A DNA stretch of 64,000 nucleotides. It comes from Streptomyces sp. NBC_01716 (lineage in GTDB: Bacteria; Actinomycetota; Actinomycetes; Streptomycetales; Streptomycetaceae). The DNA is taken from the NCBI RefSeq assembly GCF_036248275.1, contig NZ_CP109181.1, positions 5,332,001 through 5,396,000 of the forward strand, read 5' to 3'. Positions 42,364-51,216 of the stretch are shown here, one piece after another (within the stretch, counting starts at the first letter, position 1; every line of letters starts with the position of its first letter). The position numbers were made by a program, and so were the translations under genes. The notes under the pieces were generated by a model. The model was not told the origin of the DNA, did no database searches, and saw only the letters and a program-made list of their open reading frames with translations.

Positions 42364-44904
42364 TCACTCCGTCTTGATCGCCGTCAGCATGTTGAGCTTC
42401 GCCGCGCTGCGCGCCGGCCAGAGCGCCGCCAGCACACCCACCAGGCCCGCGAGCACCAGGAAGATCCCGATCCGCTCCCACGGCAGGACCAGCGCGTAAC
42501 CCGGGATCGACGAGCGGATCGTCTCGCCGATCGCCCAGGCCAGGAACGTACCGAGCCCGACACCGATCACCGCGCCGAAGACCGAGATCACCACGGCCTC
42601 CAGCCGGATCATGCGCTTGACCCTGCGGCGGTCCAGGCCGATCGCCCGCAGCATGCCGATCTCCTGCTGACGCTCGAAGACGGACATCGCGAGGGTGTTG
42701 ACGACACCGAGCACCGCGATGATCAGGGCCATGGCCAGCAGCCCGTACATGATGTTCAGCGCGGTGTTGATCATGCCGCCGAACATGTTCCTGATGTCCT
42801 GACGGTCGTTGACGCTGATCGCCGGGTTGTCGCCCAGCGCGTCCACCAGGGCCTGTTCGTTGGCCTCGGACATGCCGCCGTCCATCGTCACGTACACCTC
42901 GGGCGTGTGCGGCCTCACCTCGTGCGGCCCGAGCAGATCCGTGGAGATCAGGACCGGGGAGGTGAACTCGTTCTGCTCGTAGGTCGCGCCGATCTTCAGC
43001 CGCGCCTTCTTGTCGTCCTGGTACTCCACCGTGACGGTGTCGCCGGTCTTCCAGCCGCGCGACTTCGCGGTCTTCGAGTCCACCGCGATCGCGTCACCGC
43101 TCAGCGTGTCCAGCGAACCCGTCTCCGTCTTCAGGGCGAGGACCTTCGTGATGTCGCCGGGCGTGACACCCGATGCCGAGGTGTCCTTGTCGTCGATCAA
43201 CAGGTAGGAGGCACGCTGCGGGGAGACCGCGCTGACGCCCGGCGCCTTCTCCAGCGCCGTGACCGCCGACTCGTCGAGACCGCGGCCGCTGGCCATCGTG
43301 ACCATGTAGTCGGCCTTGATGTTGTCCGTGGTCATCTTGTCGATGGCCTGGCCGAGCGTGACGCCGACGGTGGTGAGGCCGGTGACCAGGGTGAGGCCGA
43401 TGGCGAGCGCGGACGCGGTGGCGCCCGTACGGCGCGGGTTGCGCACCGAGTTCAGCCCGGCCAGCTTGCCCGCGACGCCGAACAGCCCCTTCAGCAGCGG
43501 CTGTACGAGCGCGATGACCGGGCGCGACAGCAGCGGGATCAGCACGATGATCCCGACGAGCGCGAAGAAGGCACCGGCGCCGATGAGCAGCTTGCCGTCC
43601 TTCCCGACCCCTGCGCCGGCGATGATGCCCGCCGCGCCGATGAGGGTGAGCACGGCGCCGATGGAGTTGCGCAGGACCAGCGACTTCATGGTGGCCACGG
43701 CGTGCACGCTGCTCATGGCGGCGACCGGCGGGATCTTCGCGGCGCGGCGGGACGGCAGCCAGGCGGCGATCAGGGTGATCACCACGCCGACACCGAAGGC
43801 CGCGGCGACGGCGACCGGGCTGATCACCAGCGGTCCCGCGGGCACCTTCGCGCCGAACGAGCCCATGGCGGAACGCAGTCCGACGGCGAGACCGATACCC
43901 AGGACGAAGCCGATCGCGGAGGCGACGACGCCCACGACCAGCGCCTCGGCCATCACCGAGCGCTTGACCTGGCGGCGCGAGGCACCGACGGCGCGCAGCA
44001 GCGCCAGCTCCTTGGTGCGCTGGGCGACCAGCATGGTGAAGGTGTTGGAGATCAGGAAGATCCCGACGAAGAGCGCGATGGCCGCGAACGCGAGCAGCAT
44101 CTGGTTGATGCCGCTGAGCTGGCTCTCGATCTGCTCCGCCTGCTCGTCGGCGAGTTGCGCGCCGGTCTGGGCGTCGGCGTCCTCGGGCAGCATCGGCTCG
44201 ACCTTGCCGAGGATCTCCTTCTCGGAGGCGCCGGGCGATGCGGTGACGGTCGCGTCCCGGAAGAAGCCCGGCTCCAGGTACAGCTTCTGCGCGACGGCGG
44301 TCTCGAACAGCACCAGGCTGCCGCCCGCGTTGACGGCGCCGTCCTCGGTGGTGAAGACACCGGAGAGGGTGTACTCCTTCACCGGCCCGCTGGTGGCGAC
44401 CCGTACGCGGTCGCCGACCTTGTACTCACCCCTGGACGCGGTGGACTTGTCGAGCGCGATCTGGGCGGCCTCGGTGGGGCCCGCGCCGTCGGTGAAGTCG
44501 TACGCGGCGTCCTTGCCGTTCCCGGCGGGGGAGAAGTTGGTGCCGGTGTTGGACCAGCCGTTGCCGATGAGCTTGCCGTCCGGGTCGGCCACGCCGGCGA
44601 AGCCGTCGACCCGGCCGGTGACGGTCTCCACGCCGTCGATGGCGGCGATCCGGTCGAGGGTCTTCGGGCTGAGTCCGGGCTCCGGCTTCTTCCCGTCGGG
44701 TCCGGACTCGCCGGACTCGTAGGTGGAGACGGCGACGGCCACGTCCTTGTAGCTCTTGGCCGACTGTTTGTTGAAGGCGTTGCCGAGGGTGTCGGTGAAG
44801 ACCAGGGTGCCGGAGACGAAGGCCACGCCGAGCATCACGGCGAGCACGGTCATCAGCAGCCGGGCCTTGTGCGCGAGCACGGTGCGCAGGGCGGTACGGA
44901 ACAT
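42364..44904 (-). CDS. FtsX/MacB-type ABC transporter permease
   Basis: This 846-residue permease has two FtsX-like units. Each is a helix, a large outside domain, and a block of three helices (for example AFAAIALFVGIFLISNTFTMLVAQ, and MYGLLAMALIIAVLGVVNTLAM near the end). The repeated motif QRTKELALLRAVGASRRQV and RQQEIGMLRAIGLDRRRVKRM follows each first helix, as in lipoprotein or peptide exporters. The start ATG at 44904 is chosen over no better candidate. The ATPase partner lies 157 bp upstream on the same strand. The exported substrate is unknown. Confidence 0.92.
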   Translation of the reverse strand: MFRTALRTVLAHKARLLMTVLAVMLGVAFVSGTLVFTDTLGNAFNKQSAKSYKDVAVAVSTYESGESGPDGKKPEPGLSPKTLDRIAAIDGVETVTGRVDGFAGVADPDGKLIGNGWSNTGTNFSPAGNGKDAAYDFTDGAGPTEAAQIALDKSTASRGEYKVGDRVRVATSGPVKEYTLSGVFTTEDGAVNAGGSLVLFETAVAQKLYLEPGFFRDATVTASPGASEKEILGKVEPMLPEDADAQTGAQLADEQAEQIESQLSGINQMLLAFAAIALFVGIFLISNTFTMLVAQRTKELALLRAVGASRRQVKRSVMAEALVVGVVASAIGFVLGIGLAVGLRSAMGSFGAKVPAGPLVISPVAVAAAFGVGVVITLIAAWLPSRRAAKIPPVAAMSSVHAVATMKSLVLRNSIGAVLTLIGAAGIIAGAGVGKDGKLLIGAGAFFALVGIIVLIPLLSRPVIALVQPLLKGLFGVAGKLAGLNSVRNPRRTGATASALAIGLTLVTGLTTVGVTLGQAIDKMTTDNIKADYMVTMASGRGLDESAVTALEKAPGVSAVSPQRASYLLIDDKDTSASGVTPGDITKVLALKTETGSLDTLSGDAIAVDSKTAKSRGWKTGDTVTVEYQDDKKARLKIGATYEQNEFTSPVLISTDLLGPHEVRPHTPEVYVTMDGGMSEANEQALVDALGDNPAISVNDRQDIRNMFGGMINTALNIMYGLLAMALIIAVLGVVNTLAMSVFERQQEIGMLRAIGLDRRRVKRMIRLEAVVISVFGAVIGVGLGTFLAWAIGETIRSSIPGYALVLPWERIGIFLVLAGLVGVLAALWPARSAAKLNMLTAIKTE

Positions 44905-45061
44905 GGTGGGAGTCCAGACGAAGTGGGCAGGGCGAGGGGACGGCGCGACCGGAGGCGTCGCGGGGACGGACCGGGGCCGGAGGGCGGCGGGGCGGGACGA
45001 CGTGCCGGGAGGTGCCGGCCGGGCGGGAGAGGAGGGCGTCAGGGGCGCAGGGCGGCGGAGG

Positions 45062-45832
45062 TCAGCTCCGGCGGCCCTTGGCGTCGAAGGCCTTCATCCG
45101 GTCGAGCACACCGTCGGCGGAGGGGTGCGGCATCTCGTCGACGATCCGGCCGTCCGCGAGGAAGATCACCCGGTCGGAGTAGGAGGCGGCCACCGGGTCG
45201 TGCGTGACCATGACGACCGTCTGGCCCAGCTCCCGTACGGAGTTGCGCATGAAGCCCAGCACCTCGGCGCCGGCCCGGGAGTCGAGGTTTCCGGTCGGCT
45301 CGTCACCGAAGATGATCTCGGGGCGGGAGGCCAGGGCACGTGCCACGGCCACCCGCTGCTGCTGGCCGCCGGAGAGCGCGGTGGGACGGTGGTGGAGCCG
45401 GTCCTTGAGACCGATCATCGAGATCACGTTGTCGAGCCACTGCTTGTCGGGCTTACGGCCCGCGATGTCCATGGGAAGCGTGATGTTCTCCAGGGCCGTC
45501 AGTGTCGGCAGCAGGTTGAACGCCTGGAAGATGAAGCCGATCTTGTCGCGGCGGAGCTGGGTGAGCTGCTTGTCCTTGAGGCTGCCCAGCTCGGTGTCGC
45601 CGATGCGCACCGAGCCGCTGGTGAAGCTGTCCAGCCCGGCCACGCAGTGCATCAGGGTCGACTTGCCGGACCCGGACGGGCCCATGATCGCGGTGAACTC
45701 GCCCTTCCGGAAGTCGACGGTCACCTGGTCGAGGGCGACCACCTGTGTCTCGCCATGCCCGTAGACCTTGGACAAGTCGGAGGCGTGAGCGGCCACGGCG
45801 CTGGCGCGGTGGAGGAGAGGCATGGTCGTCAC
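45062..45832 (-). CDS. MacB-type ABC transporter ATPase
   Basis: This 256-residue ATPase would drive the FtsX-type permease downstream. It has Walker A GPSGSGKST, the Q-loop IFQAFNLLPTLTALENITLP, signature LSGGQQQRVAVARAL, Walker B IIFGDEPTGNLD and the H-loop THDPVAASYSDR, all normal for the MacB/LolD group. The GTG at 45832 has AGGAG upstream; an in-frame ATG three codons later is the alternative. The gap of 157 bp to the permease shows no hairpin I would call a terminator, so they probably form one operon. Confidence 0.94.
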   Translation of the reverse strand: MTTMPLLHRASAVAAHASDLSKVYGHGETQVVALDQVTVDFRKGEFTAIMGPSGSGKSTLMHCVAGLDSFTSGSVRIGDTELGSLKDKQLTQLRRDKIGFIFQAFNLLPTLTALENITLPMDIAGRKPDKQWLDNVISMIGLKDRLHHRPTALSGGQQQRVAVARALASRPEIIFGDEPTGNLDSRAGAEVLGFMRNSVRELGQTVVMVTHDPVAASYSDRVIFLADGRIVDEMPHPSADGVLDRMKAFDAKGRRS

Positions 45833-46259
45833 GGGCGGGGCTCCTAGCGGGGAGTGTCTGGCGGATTGACTTCATCCTCTCCGCCGTGAGGGATCAGGTC
45901 GTCACCCCGCATGCCCGTTCCTGGGGCCATCTCGGGTCGGACCGGAAGGCCGCTCCGTCCTCCTCCGGTATGACGTCGACCCTGACTCAGGTACACCCGT
46001 CACCGTCCGGTCATACCTTCGACGCCTGTGTGCAATCCGTGTGCGGGGAGTGGCGAATAGTAGACAGAGAGCGGCGACTTTCCGTCATATCGCAAGGTCC
46101 GTATCAAGACCTTCGTCCTGCTTCCGGCATGTGCCGATGGCGTGTTACCAGGGCTGACACTCCCTCAGGTGCCAATAAAATCAGACAAGATCGGCTGAGT
46201 ACTCGGCCGTCCGAGGGGTCCTCCCGGATAGGCTCGTGAGCCAACGCGGAGCCGCGTAC
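45833..46259. other. Gene-free region between the ABC transporter and bldA
   Basis: This 427-bp stretch has no convincing gene. It must carry the promoter of the leftward ABC operon and that of bldA. A TAGGCT box at 46229-46234, 26 bp before the tRNA, could be the bldA -10 element, but I see no convincing -35. Confidence 0.5.
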
Positions 46260-46343
46260 GCCCGGATGGTGGAATGCAGACACGGCGAGCTTAAACCTCG
46301 CTGCCCCAATTGGGGCGTACCGGTTCAAGTCCGGTTCCGGGCA
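46260..46343 (+). tRNA. bldA: tRNA-Leu(UAA), bldA
   Basis: This 84-nt gene folds as a leucine tRNA with a long variable arm. Acceptor strands are GCCCGGA (46260-46266) and TCCGGGC (46336-46342), the variable arm is TGCCCCAATTGGGGCG, and the T arm is CCGGTTCAAGTCCGG. The anticodon loop CTTAAAC gives anticodon UAA, reading UUA. In Streptomyces this is bldA, the only tRNA for the rare TTA codon, whose late expression limits translation of genes for aerial growth and antibiotic production. The encoded 3' end reads ACAC after the acceptor, so CCA appears to be added after transcription. Confidence 0.95.
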
Positions 46344-46789
46344 CACACTCTGAAAGTGTGCTGACCTGCGAAGATCGATTTACCTCCAGCTTTTTGCCTC
46401 TGAGGCACATTATTGCTGAAACGTGCCTGCGGATCACCCCCGGCGGCCAACTTGTAGAAGAAATAGCGTTCTTGACGAATAGTCAGCTCAGAAACGCGGT
46501 GAATCCGCAGCTCAGAGCCCGTGATCATCTTGTCGAGTGCGCGTCAATCACCAGATTCGGGGTCGCCGGGACGGTGTCGCCGAAGGGTCCGCGCGACGCC
46601 GTCGTCGGAGCCCCCGGACGGTCGAGGAACCGCCAGTGGGCGGCGGCCCGGGGCGCCCTGGCGGCCAGGGGCCGGAACCCGTCGCGTCACGATCGAGGAA
46701 AGATCCTCCCTGGGCACTAGGGTGTTCCTTTTGCTCCCCCATTACTCTTGTGCCAAGGCCGCGCACGGTGGCCGCCATGGAGGAGTGAG
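46344..46789. other. Lower-GC intergenic region downstream of bldA
   Basis: The first 200 bp after bldA is strikingly A+T-rich for this genome (for example TTTACCTCCAGCTTTTTGCC and AGAAATAGCGTTCTTGACGA). No frame has coding character or a ribosome site until GGAGGAGTGAG at 46779. It may hold bldA 3' processing signals and the promoter of the next gene. Confidence 0.5.
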
Positions 46790-47671
46790 ATGAGGAGCAG
46801 CAACCCGGTCTTCTCGCGACGGGGCTTCAGTCGCGACAACGGCCAAGCGGGCTTCAACGCGGCGCCGCAGGCCGGGGGCCCCGTCGTAGGCACGCAGAAC
46901 CCGTACGCGACCAACCCGTACGCCGCCAACCCCTACGCCCCGCAGACGGACGGTCAGTACGGCGGCCCCCAGGCCCCCGCCCGCGCCGGGGTCATGACGA
47001 TCGACGACGTGGTGACGCGCACCGCGTCCACGCTCGGCACGGTCGTCCTCACGGCCGTCCTGGCCTGGGTCCTGCTCCCGGTCGACGAGAGCAACCTCGG
47101 CAAGTCGTACGGCATCGCCATCGGCGCGGCCCTCGTGGCCCTGGTGCTCGCGCTGGTCCAGTCGTTCAAGCGCACGCCGGTTCCCGCGCTGATCCTGGGT
47201 TACGCCGCGTTCGAGGGCGTCTTCCTCGGCGTGATCAGCAGCACGGTGAGCACGTACCTCTCGCCGGGCGTCGTCGTCCAGGCCGTGATGGGCACGATGG
47301 CGGTCTTCGCCGGTGTGCTGTTCGCGTACAAGATGCGCTGGATCCGCGTCACGCGCCGCTTCTACGGCTTCGTGATGGCCGCCGCGATGGGCTTCGTGCT
47401 CCTCATGGTCGCCAACCTGCTGTTCAGTGTCTTCGGCGGCGGTGACGGCCTCGGCTTCCGCAGCGGCGGCCTCGGCATCCTCTTCGGTGTCATCGGCATC
47501 ATCCTCGGCGCGTGCTTCCTGGCGCTCGACTTCAAGCAGGTCGAGGACGGCGTCACGTACGGCGCGCCGCGCGAGGAGTCCTGGATGGCGGCCTTCGGCC
47601 TCACCATGACGCTGGTCTGGATCTACCTGGAGATGCTGCGGCTCTTCTCGATCCTGAGCGGCAACGACTAG
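46790..47671 (+). CDS. Bax inhibitor-1/YccA family membrane protein
   Basis: This 293-residue protein has seven membrane helices from about residue 75 on, preceded by a cytoplasmic region with NPYATNPYAANPYAP repeats. Typical BI-1 features are MTIDDVVTRTASTLGTVVLT, the tight run of helices with GYAAFEGVFLGVISS, and the C-terminal ALDFKQVEDGVTYGAPREES with paired acidic residues thought to gate calcium leak in BI-1 proteins. Its role in Streptomyces is not established. The ATG follows GGAGGAG. Confidence 0.9.
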   Translation: MRSSNPVFSRRGFSRDNGQAGFNAAPQAGGPVVGTQNPYATNPYAANPYAPQTDGQYGGPQAPARAGVMTIDDVVTRTASTLGTVVLTAVLAWVLLPVDESNLGKSYGIAIGAALVALVLALVQSFKRTPVPALILGYAAFEGVFLGVISSTVSTYLSPGVVVQAVMGTMAVFAGVLFAYKMRWIRVTRRFYGFVMAAAMGFVLLMVANLLFSVFGGGDGLGFRSGGLGILFGVIGIILGACFLALDFKQVEDGVTYGAPREESWMAAFGLTMTLVWIYLEMLRLFSILSGND

Positions 47672-47683
47672 TAGCGGTCGCAA

Positions 47684-47735
47684 GGCATGACGAAGGGGTC
47701 CATGGGCGAATGCCCGTGGACCCCTTCGTCATGCC
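47684..47735. terminator. Long bidirectional terminator hairpin
   Basis: Arms 47684-47707 and 47712-47735 form a 24-bp stem with a single G-U-type mismatch and a 4-nt loop. It lies 12 bp after the BI-1 gene and ahead of the end of the convergent DUF4287 gene. Confidence 0.88.
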
Positions 47736-47780
47736 GATGGGTACCGGCCCGGTGTGGTCGGCGTGGTCGGCCCGGAGGTG

Positions 47781-48011
47781 TCAGCCCAGACGGCGGGCGG
47801 CCCGCCTCAGGTCGTGCTCGTGGATGATCGCCTTGGCGTGCCCGTACGCGAGGTCGTGCTCGCCGCGGAGCCAGGCGACCTTCTCGTCGAAGCGCACGAG
47901 CGCGGGACCTTCGTCGACCGCGCGGAGCCAGTCGGAGATCTCGCGACCGGTGCACTGCGGGATACGGGACAACAGGTTGCGATGGGTCTCTTCGGAGAAA
48001 ACAAGGGACAT
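47781..48011 (-). CDS. DUF4287 protein
   Basis: This 76-residue soluble protein contains the DUF4287 pattern: REISDWLRAVDEGPALVRFD, KVAWLRGEHDLAYGHAKAII. Proteins of this family often carry a DUF5655 or transport-associated partner domain; here the domain stands alone. Function unknown. It converges on the BI-1 gene with a shared terminator. Confidence 0.75.
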   Translation of the reverse strand: MSLVFSEETHRNLLSRIPQCTGREISDWLRAVDEGPALVRFDEKVAWLRGEHDLAYGHAKAIIHEHDLRRAARRLG

Positions 48012-48114
48012 CGGCGCCTCCGGAGGCAGCTTCGCGCGTACTGGTCCTTCACGCCACCGTGCCTGAGCGTTTGCCCGTTGGCAACAGTACGGAAGAGGCG
48101 CGTAGGGTCGCGGG

Positions 48115-48435
48115 GTGCTTGATACGACGCGCCTGACAGCCGCCGTGGACCGATTCGCCGACCGGCTGCGGGCAGCCCCGCAGAGCCGGCTTCAGCGCGG
48201 TGCCGCGGCCGAAGGGCTGGCTCTGGCCAGGGAATTGTCCGCCGCCGCCCAGCGCATCGAGGCCCCGGACGAGCCGCCGAGGATCATGCCGGACGCCGGC
48301 GTCTTCGTCGTCGCCGATCAACTCACGGTCGCGGCGGGTGACTTGGCCGAGGCATTGAGAACGGCCCCGTCCGTGGCGGAACTGGACGAGGCCGTGCGGG
48401 CTGTCGAGCGGGCCGTGACTAGAGCGAGGCTATGA
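48115..48435 (+). CDS. Small alpha-helical uncharacterised protein
   Basis: This 106-residue Ala-rich, mostly helical soluble protein starts at a GTG (48115). It reads LTAAVDRFADRLRAAPQSRLQR through IMPDAGVFVVADQLTVAAGD. No domain is recognised. Its last 17 bases overlap the convergent gene at 48419-49525. Its function cannot be inferred. Confidence 0.6.
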   Translation: MLDTTRLTAAVDRFADRLRAAPQSRLQRGAAAEGLALARELSAAAQRIEAPDEPPRIMPDAGVFVVADQLTVAAGDLAEALRTAPSVAELDEAVRAVERAVTRARL

Positions 48436-49525
48436 CCCGGTCGGCGAGGATGTAGATGTGGTCGTCGGCGGGGACGTCCTCGTCCGCCGTACCCGTGTTC
48501 TCCGCGCCCGTGCCGTCGCACGCGCCGGCGGGCACGCCGCAGGAGAAGGTGAGGGCGTACGCCCCCGAGATGCCCGAGCCGCCCAGCAGGAACGGCGTAC
48601 CGCCGTCGCGCAGCGCGCCCGCGAGGCGTTCCGCGGTCTCGCGGTGGCCCGGGGTCATACAGAGCGTCGTACCGTCCGTGAAGACGTACACGTCCAGCGT
48701 GCCCAGCGGGCCGGGGCGGACGTCGGCCAGCGCGGTACGGGCGTCGGCCAGTTCTTCGAGCCGGGCGACCGTGCGCTCGTGGTCGGTGACGACCGGCGTG
48801 CGGACCGGCACGAAGTCCGGGTGCGAGGGGTGCCTGCGGCGGGCGGCGGCCAGCTCCGGGGAGTCCTCGGCGAATTCACCGACCTCGCTGACCTCACTCA
48901 CCTCGCTCAGCGAGGGCAGTCCGTCGAAGTTCCCGTACTCCGCGAGCTCTTCCAGGTCGTCGTACTCACCGAGCTCGGCGGCGTCGGCGCTGTCGGCCGG
49001 CTCGCCCAGTTCGGCGCGCTCGCGCAGCTCGGCGAGTTCCGCCAGCTCCGCGAGGTCGTCGTAGTCGTCGTCGGCGGCACGGCGGGCGCGGTCGGCGCGG
49101 TCGAGGGCGTCCAGGTCCAGCGCCTCCAGGCCCACGAAGTCGGTCTGGCGCGGTACGTAGAACGGACCGTCGTCGGCGCCGGGACCGGTGAGGCCGCTCA
49201 GCAGCGACGGCGAGTCGGACGCGTCGCGGGCCTCCTGCGCGGCCCAGAAGGCACGCGCCTCGGCCAGCTCGCGCTCGCGCTCCTCGGCCAGGGCCTCGGC
49301 GACGGCGAGGCGTATGTCCTCGGTGGAGGCGCCGGCGGCCGGAGCCGAGTCACCGCAGCGTGCCTGCGGTACGGCGGCGCCGTGGCCGCTCTGGCCGGCC
49401 AGGGACAGTTCGCCGCGCAGGGCGGTGACCTCTCGGCGCAGCCCATGTGCGGCGTGCAGGGCGGCGACGCCCACGGCCGTGGCGGCGGCCGTGGTGAGCA
49501 GCAGGGCAATAGACATGGCGCTCAC
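48419..49525 (-). CDS. Membrane-anchored protein with acidic repeat region
   Basis: This protein of about 368 residues has one N-terminal helix (SIALLLTTAAATAVGVAALHAAH) and a short coiled coil. A low-complexity acidic stretch of ELA/LAEL repeats (DDLAELAELAELRERAELGE ... SEVSEVSEVGEF, about residues 150-215) leads to a folded C-terminal domain with LDVYVFTDGTTLCMTPGHRE and YALTFSCGVPAGACDG. The GTG at 49525 is preferred because GGGAG lies six bases upstream; a TTG at 49546 is the alternative. No known family is recognised. Confidence 0.65.
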   Translation of the reverse strand: MSAMSIALLLTTAAATAVGVAALHAAHGLRREVTALRGELSLAGQSGHGAAVPQARCGDSAPAAGASTEDIRLAVAEALAEERERELAEARAFWAAQEARDASDSPSLLSGLTGPGADDGPFYVPRQTDFVGLEALDLDALDRADRARRAADDDYDDLAELAELAELRERAELGEPADSADAAELGEYDDLEELAEYGNFDGLPSLSEVSEVSEVGEFAEDSPELAAARRRHPSHPDFVPVRTPVVTDHERTVARLEELADARTALADVRPGPLGTLDVYVFTDGTTLCMTPGHRETAERLAGALRDGGTPFLLGGSGISGAYALTFSCGVPAGACDGTGAENTGTADEDVPADDHIYILADRVIASL

Positions 49526-49674
49526 TGACTTACTCCCGGTCTTCAATGGTCCCCCGACTTCCTACATCAGCTTGTCGTGGGGGCGCGCACGTCGGCAGTG
49601 CATTACGTCATGAATTGGACAGGTCTTTCGACCTTACGATCAGCCCCATTACCGCCGCGACCAGCGTAAATGGG

Positions 49675-49709
49675 TCTCCCCCAGCAGGTAGGTCACATCC
49701 TGGGGGAGA
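49675..49709. terminator. Hairpin in the gap before the thiolase gene end
   Basis: Arms TCTCCCCCAG (49675-49684) and its complement (49700-49709) form a 10-bp stem. It sits in a gene-free 312-bp gap between the membrane-protein gene start and the end of the thiolase gene, and probably ends the leftward thiolase transcript. Confidence 0.55.
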
Positions 49710-49837
49710 TTGAGTCACGACTGGGGCTCGACCGGGTTCGGCTCAGCCGCCCGGTCTCTTCGGCCGCGTTCGCTTGGCCACCGCGGATGGCAGGTGCCGC
49801 CCTCGTACCTCGGGCCGCCCCTGCCCTCAGCTCCGGC

Positions 49838-51058
49838 TCAGCTCAGCCGCTCGATGACCATCGCCATGCCCTGGCCACCGCCGACGCACATGGTCTCCAG
49901 ACCGAACTGCTTGTCGTGGAACTGGAGCCCGTTGATCAGCGTTCCCGTGATTCTCGCGCCCGTCATACCGAAGGGGTGGCCGACCGCGATGGCACCGCCG
50001 TTCACGTTCAGCTTGTCCAGGTCGACGCCCAGAGCCTGGTAGGAGGGGATGACCTGGGCCGCGAACGCCTCGTTGATCTCCACCAGGTCGATGTCGCCGA
50101 TGCCCAGGCCCGCGCGGCCGAGCGCCTGCTTGCTGGCCTCGACCGGACCGTACCCCATGATCTCCGGCGAGAGGGCGGAGACCCCGGTGGAGACGATCCG
50201 GGCCAGCGGGGTCAGGCCCAGCTCGCGCGCCTTGGTGTCCGACATGATCACGAGCGCCGCGGCGCCGTCGTTGAGCGGGCAGCAGTTGCCGGCCGTGACC
50301 AGGCCGTCCGGGCGGAAGACGGGCTTGAGGCCCTGGGTGCCCTCCAGGGTGACGCCGGCGCGGGGGCCGTCGTCCTTGGCGACCACCGTGCCGTCGGGGG
50401 TCGTGACGGGGGTGATCTCGCGCTCCCAGAAGCCGTTCTTGATGGCTTCCTCGGCGAGATTCTGCGACCGCACGCCGAACTCGTCCATCTCCAGGCGCGT
50501 GATGCCCTTGAGACGCGCCAGATTCTCGGCGGTCTGGCCCATCGCGATGTACGCGTCGGGGACCAGACCGTCCTCGCGGGGGTCGTGCCAGCCGGCGCCC
50601 TCGGATGCCGCGACGTCGGCGGTACGGGCCTCGGCGTCGGCGAAGACCGGGTTGTGGGTGCCGGGCATGCCGTCGCTGGAGCCGTTGACGGAGCGGGACA
50701 CCATCTCGACACCGGCCGAGATGAAGACGTCGCCCTCGCCCGCCTTGATGGCGTGCAGCGCCATGCGGGAGGTCTGGAGCGAGGACGAACAGTAGCGGGT
50801 GACGGTGCAGCCGGGCAGATGGTCCATCCCCATCTGTACGGCGACGATCCGGCCCAGGTTGTGGCCCTGCTCGCCGCCCGGGAGACCGCAGCCGAGCATC
50901 AGGTCGTCGATGTCGCGCGGGTCGAGCTCGGGGATCTTCGCTAGTGCGGCCTGGATGATCGTGGCGGTCAGGTCGTCGGGCCGCAGCTCCTTCAGGGAGC
51001 CCTTGAAAGCCCGCCCGATGGGGGAGCGGGCGGCAGAGACGATCACGGCTTCGGGCAT
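49838..51058 (-). CDS. Acetyl-CoA C-acyltransferase (thiolase)
   Basis: This 406-residue thiolase would carry out CoA-dependent cleavage of 3-ketoacyl-CoA or Claisen condensation of acetyl-CoA. The acyl-carrying Cys90 is in TRYCSSSLQTSRMA. The histidine motif is NVNGGAIAVGHPFGMTG, and the C-terminal catalytic cysteine is in ETMCVGGGQGMAMVIE. The ATG at 51058 follows GGAG; a GTG lies just before it. It is monocistronic as far as seen. A degradative role (FadA/AtoB type) is more likely than a biosynthetic one, but this is not decidable here. Confidence 0.93.
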   Translation of the reverse strand: MPEAVIVSAARSPIGRAFKGSLKELRPDDLTATIIQAALAKIPELDPRDIDDLMLGCGLPGGEQGHNLGRIVAVQMGMDHLPGCTVTRYCSSSLQTSRMALHAIKAGEGDVFISAGVEMVSRSVNGSSDGMPGTHNPVFADAEARTADVAASEGAGWHDPREDGLVPDAYIAMGQTAENLARLKGITRLEMDEFGVRSQNLAEEAIKNGFWEREITPVTTPDGTVVAKDDGPRAGVTLEGTQGLKPVFRPDGLVTAGNCCPLNDGAAALVIMSDTKARELGLTPLARIVSTGVSALSPEIMGYGPVEASKQALGRAGLGIGDIDLVEINEAFAAQVIPSYQALGVDLDKLNVNGGAIAVGHPFGMTGARITGTLINGLQFHDKQFGLETMCVGGGQGMAMVIERLS

Positions 51059-51216
51059 CACGGCTCCAGTGGCGCGGGTGCGGTACGGCGGAAGTGCCGT
51101 CTGGTGAAGTTACCCGCACGTACTGCGCGGGTCACCGGGCTGTACGTGTGACGAGGACCGCAGCGTGGCACGCCGGAAGCTGCTAAGCAAGCGCTCAGAA
51201 CGGCCGCCTCGGGGGT

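Noticed and set aside
42286..45207. A 973-residue plus-strand frame opposite the ABC permease
   Set aside because: It is a shadow rich in Arg, Asp, Gly and His without a ribosome site; the minus-strand permease has clear FtsX motifs.
46310..46720. A 136-residue frame overlapping the 3' end of bldA
   Set aside because: It starts inside the tRNA gene, crosses the A+T-rich non-coding tract and has no ribosome site or recognisable motif.
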